Shown here: piece by piece, positions 12,821-15,188 of the stretch | Position numbering within the stretch: position 1 is the stretch's first letter | How the letters are laid out: each line of letters starts with the position of its first letter | NCBI GenBank assembly: GCA_964458615.1 | Contig: CAYWJR010000036.1 | Span: forward strand, 1 to 15,188 | Source: SHNJ01 sp964458615 | GTDB taxonomy: Bacteria > Pseudomonadota > Alphaproteobacteria > SHNJ01 | Reading direction: 5' to 3' | Length of the DNA: 15,188 nt | Translations under genes and position numbers: made by a program | Notes under the pieces: generated by a model | Told to the model about the DNA's origin: nothing | Databases searched by the model: none | What the model saw: only the letters and a program-made list of their open reading frames with translations

Positions 12821-14665
12821 ATGGCAGAAACACCCGATTCAACCTTTGATCCGCTGGCGCGGTTAAAACCGCGCCTGTCCGGCTCAAGGTCTGGCGACAA
12901 ACCCGCTCCGGATGCGAAACCGGGCGCGGACGCCGCGCGCACCAATCCGCCCGAAAACGCCCAAACCGCCCCCCAAACCGCAGCGATGCCGCAAAGCGAT
13001 TCCGCATCGCCGGCGCAACCTGCCCCGCCTTCGCCAGGCAGCGTTATGCAAACGGGCGGCAAAAGCGAATTCGACGCATCGGTCGCATCGTATTTGCCGC
13101 CGAATAAAATAGAATCGTTGCGGCACGGATTATTGCCCAAAGTGGTGGAAAAAATCGATACGACTTTCGCATCGAAAATCCACCCCAAAGAACTGGCGCG
13201 CGGCATTGGCGCGGTGGTCATGGAATTGTTGAATCAACAAGGCGAGCAATTGACAATCGGCGAACAACGCCAATTGGTTGCATCCTTGCTGGGCGACGTT
13301 TTGGAACGCGCGCACGGCATGCGGTTGAAGCGCATGAGCGAGGTCGAAGCCACGCAGCAGCATTTGCCGCCGCCCGAAGAGAACGTCAGCAAGGCCACCA
13401 TCGCGCGCGAACAAGTGGACGAGGCGAAACGCCGCATCCAGCCGCTGTTGATTCAACGCATCGACATCGCCGCCGCCGCGAAATTGGAACGCAGCGAGCT
13501 GGCCAAGCAATTGACCGCCGTGGTCGGCGAAATTTTGGGCGAATTGAAACTGCATTTGAATCTGGCCGAACAGCGCGATTTGGTCACCATGCTGTTAAAC
13601 GACATGCTGGGACTTGGCCCGCTGGAACCGTTATTGGCCGACGATTCGATTTCCGACATCATGGTCAACGGACCCAATCAAACATATGTCGAACGCAAGG
13701 GCAAATTGGAATTGACCGATGTCAAGTTCAACGACAACCAGCATTTGATGAATATCGCCACCCGAATCGTCACCCGCATCGGCCGTCGCGTCGACGAATC
13801 CAGCCCGCTTTGCGACGCGCGCCTCGAAGACGGCAGCCGGGTCAATATCATCATCCCGCCGCTGGCGATCGACGGCGTGTCGATTTCGATCCGCAAATTT
13901 TCCAAGAAAAAGATCGACATCGACACCATGGTGAAAAACGGATCGATTTCATCGCAAATGGCGACGGTTCTGAAAATCGCATCCCGCGCCCGGTTGAATA
14001 TCGTCATTTCCGGCGGCACGGGTTCGGGTAAAACCACCACGTTAAACGCCCTGTCCCGCATGATCGATTTAGGCGAACGCGTCGTCACCATCGAAGACGC
14101 CGCCGAATTGCAATTGCAGCAGCCGCACGTTGTGCGGTTGGAAACCCGTCCGCCGAATTTGGAAGGCGAAGGCGAAATCACCATGCGCGATTTGGTTAAA
14201 AACTCGCTGCGTATGCGCCCCGACCGCATCATCATGGGCGAGGTGCGCGGATCAGAAGCATTCGATATGTTGCAAGCCATGAATACCGGCCACGATGGAT
14301 CGTTATGCACCTTGCACGCCAACAAACCGCGCGAAACATTGATGCGTTTGGAAAACATGGTCGGCATGGCGGTCGCCAATTTGCCGTCCCGCGCCTTGCG
14401 CATGTTGATCGCATCGGCGGTCGATATGATCGTGCAGGTCAGCCGGATGCGCGACGGCGTACGGCGTATCACCCACATTACCGAAGTCATCGGAATGGAA
14501 GGCGAAGTCATCACCACACAGGATTTGTTCACTTATGAATTCAGCGGCGAAGACGAAAACGGCAAATTGATCGGCCAATTCAAACCCGGCGGCGTGCGCC
14601 CGCATTTCACGCCAAAGGCCGAATATTTCGGATTACACAAAGCCTTGTTGGAGGCGATGTCGTAA
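12821..14665 (+). CDS. cpaF: CpaF/TadA secretion ATPase with duplicated N-terminal domain
   Basis: Cytoplasmic hexameric motor ATPase of the pilus (VirB11/GspE superfamily). The catalytic core is complete: Walker A GGTGSGKTT (398-406), Asp box from TIEDAAELQLQQP (423-435), Walker B with E474 in DRIIMGEVRGSE, and His box NTGHDGSLCTLHANKPRE (488-505). DARLEDGSRVN (332-342) is also typical. At 614 residues it is longer than most family members because of a Pro/Ala/Gln-rich, probably disordered head (about 25-80) and two tandem copies of the helical N-terminal domain (104-161 and 206-263) that align without gaps. The second copy leads directly into LGLGPLEPLL as in normal CpaF. The ATG follows GGGTAAG. 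It overlaps tadB by one base (TAATG). Confidence 0.96.
   Translation: MAETPDSTFDPLARLKPRLSGSRSGDKPAPDAKPGADAARTNPPENAQTAPQTAAMPQSDSASPAQPAPPSPGSVMQTGGKSEFDASVASYLPPNKIESLRHGLLPKVVEKIDTTFASKIHPKELARGIGAVVMELLNQQGEQLTIGEQRQLVASLLGDVLERAHGMRLKRMSEVEATQQHLPPPEENVSKATIAREQVDEAKRRIQPLLIQRIDIAAAAKLERSELAKQLTAVVGEILGELKLHLNLAEQRDLVTMLLNDMLGLGPLEPLLADDSISDIMVNGPNQTYVERKGKLELTDVKFNDNQHLMNIATRIVTRIGRRVDESSPLCDARLEDGSRVNIIIPPLAIDGVSISIRKFSKKKIDIDTMVKNGSISSQMATVLKIASRARLNIVISGGTGSGKTTTLNALSRMIDLGERVVTIEDAAELQLQQPHVVRLETRPPNLEGEGEITMRDLVKNSLRMRPDRIIMGEVRGSEAFDMLQAMNTGHDGSLCTLHANKPRETLMRLENMVGMAVANLPSRALRMLIASAVDMIVQVSRMRDGVRRITHITEVIGMEGEVITTQDLFTYEFSGEDENGKLIGQFKPGGVRPHFTPKAEYFGLHKALLEAMS
13130..13303 (+). 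repeat. CpaF N-terminal domain, copy A (coding duplication)
   Basis: It encodes residues 104-161 of CpaF. Aligned at a constant offset of 102 residues with copy B (206-263), 23 of 58 positions are identical by my count, including ID, ELA, AVV, EQR-LV and LL-D-L. The DNA copies themselves are well diverged, so the duplication is old. Confidence 0.75.
13436..13609 (+). repeat. CpaF N-terminal domain, copy B (canonical position)
   Basis: It encodes residues 206-263 and runs straight into LGLGPLEPLL, which is where the family's single N-terminal domain normally sits. Copy B is therefore the canonical one and copy A the extra one. A charged linker (about 165-200) joins them. Confidence 0.75.
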
Positions 14666-15188
14666 TGAGCTTCCTTGCAACCCCGCTTGGCATGATATTT
14701 ATATTCGCATCCGTTTTGGGCGTGATGTACGTCGCGTACGGAATGATGGATCCAACCATGGGGACTGGAAAAAATGTGCGCAAACGCATCGACCGGATTG
14801 CCAATAAAGACAGCAACAGCAGAAAAGACCGCACGCAAAAATCGCTGATCGACATCACGGGCGCGCAAAATCATGGGATTCTGAACACTCTGGCCAACAA
14901 ATTCTTGCCGCGTCCGGAAAAATTGCGTAACCGTTTGGCGCGCACCGGCCGCGATATTCCGATTGAAAAATATTTGATGGCCAATATCGGCATCGCACTG
15001 GTTGCATTTTTATTCGCCAAATTCGTATTTCATATGGCCGGAATCGCGGCGTTTTTCGTAGCTATAATCATTGGTTTGGCGTTGCCGCACAAATATATCG
15101 GCCGATTAATAGCCAAACGCAACCGCGCTTTTTTGGGTCAATTTCCCGATACGATCGATTTGATCGTGCGCGGCGTCAGATCGGGATT
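14665..15188 (+). CDS. tadB: Tad inner-membrane platform protein TadB, 3' truncated by window
   Basis: The N-terminal 174 residues of a TadB/GspF-type platform protein that couples the CpaF motor to pilin in the inner membrane. It starts MSFLATPLGMIFIFASVLG with a first membrane helix, has a basic region (KNVRKRIDRIANKD), then LRNRLARTGRDIPIEKYLM, two closely spaced hydrophobic segments (about 110-145), and finally FLGQFPDTIDLIVRGVRSG, the signature that opens the cytoplasmic T2SSF domain. The ATG overlaps the cpaF stop in TAATG, indicating coupled translation. The frame is open to the window edge; nothing suggests damage. A tadC homologue would be expected next. Confidence 0.93.
   Translation, partial: MSFLATPLGMIFIFASVLGVMYVAYGMMDPTMGTGKNVRKRIDRIANKDSNSRKDRTQKSLIDITGAQNHGILNTLANKFLPRPEKLRNRLARTGRDIPIEKYLMANIGIALVAFLFAKFVFHMAGIAAFFVAIIIGLALPHKYIGRLIAKRNRAFLGQFPDTIDLIVRGVRSG

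Noticed and set aside
13678..14532. Minus-strand open frame of about 284 codons opposite cpaF
   Set aside because: Antisense to the conserved ATPase core; Ser/Met/Arg-rich shadow translation without domain features.
1..15188. CRISPR array, insertion sequence or new defence system
   Set aside because: No regularly spaced direct repeats, no transposase-like protein and no terminal inverted repeats were seen; the only tandem repeats are the short ones at 3849-3894 and the pilin duplication.

Overview
This window looks like chromosomal DNA from an alphaproteobacterium. The main evidence is a Tad/Flp pilus locus in the Caulobacter-style arrangement (flp pilins, then cpaA, B, C, D, E, F and tadB), with an alphaproteobacterial-type CpaD lipoprotein and CpaE. 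A TTAA-N7-TTAA site, the spacing bound by the alphaproteobacterial regulator CtrA, lies in the pilus intergenic region. A relative of the Micavibrio group is possible but is only an impression from gene style; nothing here proves genus or family.

Left part (1-4017), housekeeping: the 3' end of a tRNA-Gly(TCC); tag (3-methyladenine DNA glycosylase I); a convergent membrane phosphoglycerol-transferase/LTA-synthase-type sulfatase-fold gene; divergent from it dgkA (diacylglycerol kinase), followed at once by rlmB (23S rRNA 2'-O-methyltransferase); two short perfect tandem duplications; and a complete tRNA-Thr(TGT). The phosphoglycerol transferase and dgkA make biochemical sense together: the first should release diacylglycerol and the second phosphorylates it for reuse.

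Middle part (4018-5317): two unrecognised genes of about 180 and 196 codons immediately downstream of the tRNA gene, with an AT-rich spacer holding a small inverted repeat. They look like accessory cargo, but no attachment-site duplication is visible.

Right part (5332-15188), pilus locus: tadG is on the minus strand, and its vWA domain appears to be interrupted by a phage-tail/FCCH-like beta domain. A 359-bp divergent intergenic region separates it from three flp pilin genes. Pilins 2 and 3 encode identical mature proteins although their DNA differs at 11 codons, all silently. A hairpin follows the pilins, then cpaA (prepilin peptidase), cpaB, cpaC (secretin), cpaD (lipoprotein), cpaE (ParA/MinD-like), cpaF (secretion ATPase) and tadB (platform protein, cut by the window edge). 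Together these encode pilin, maturation peptidase, outer-membrane channel, localisation factor, motor and inner-membrane platform of one pilus machine.

The most notable departures from the textbook system are a tandemly duplicated N-terminal helical domain in CpaF, the foreign-looking insert in TadG, and the silently diverged pilin pair. I see no wholly new defence or mobile system, no CRISPR array and no insertion sequence.
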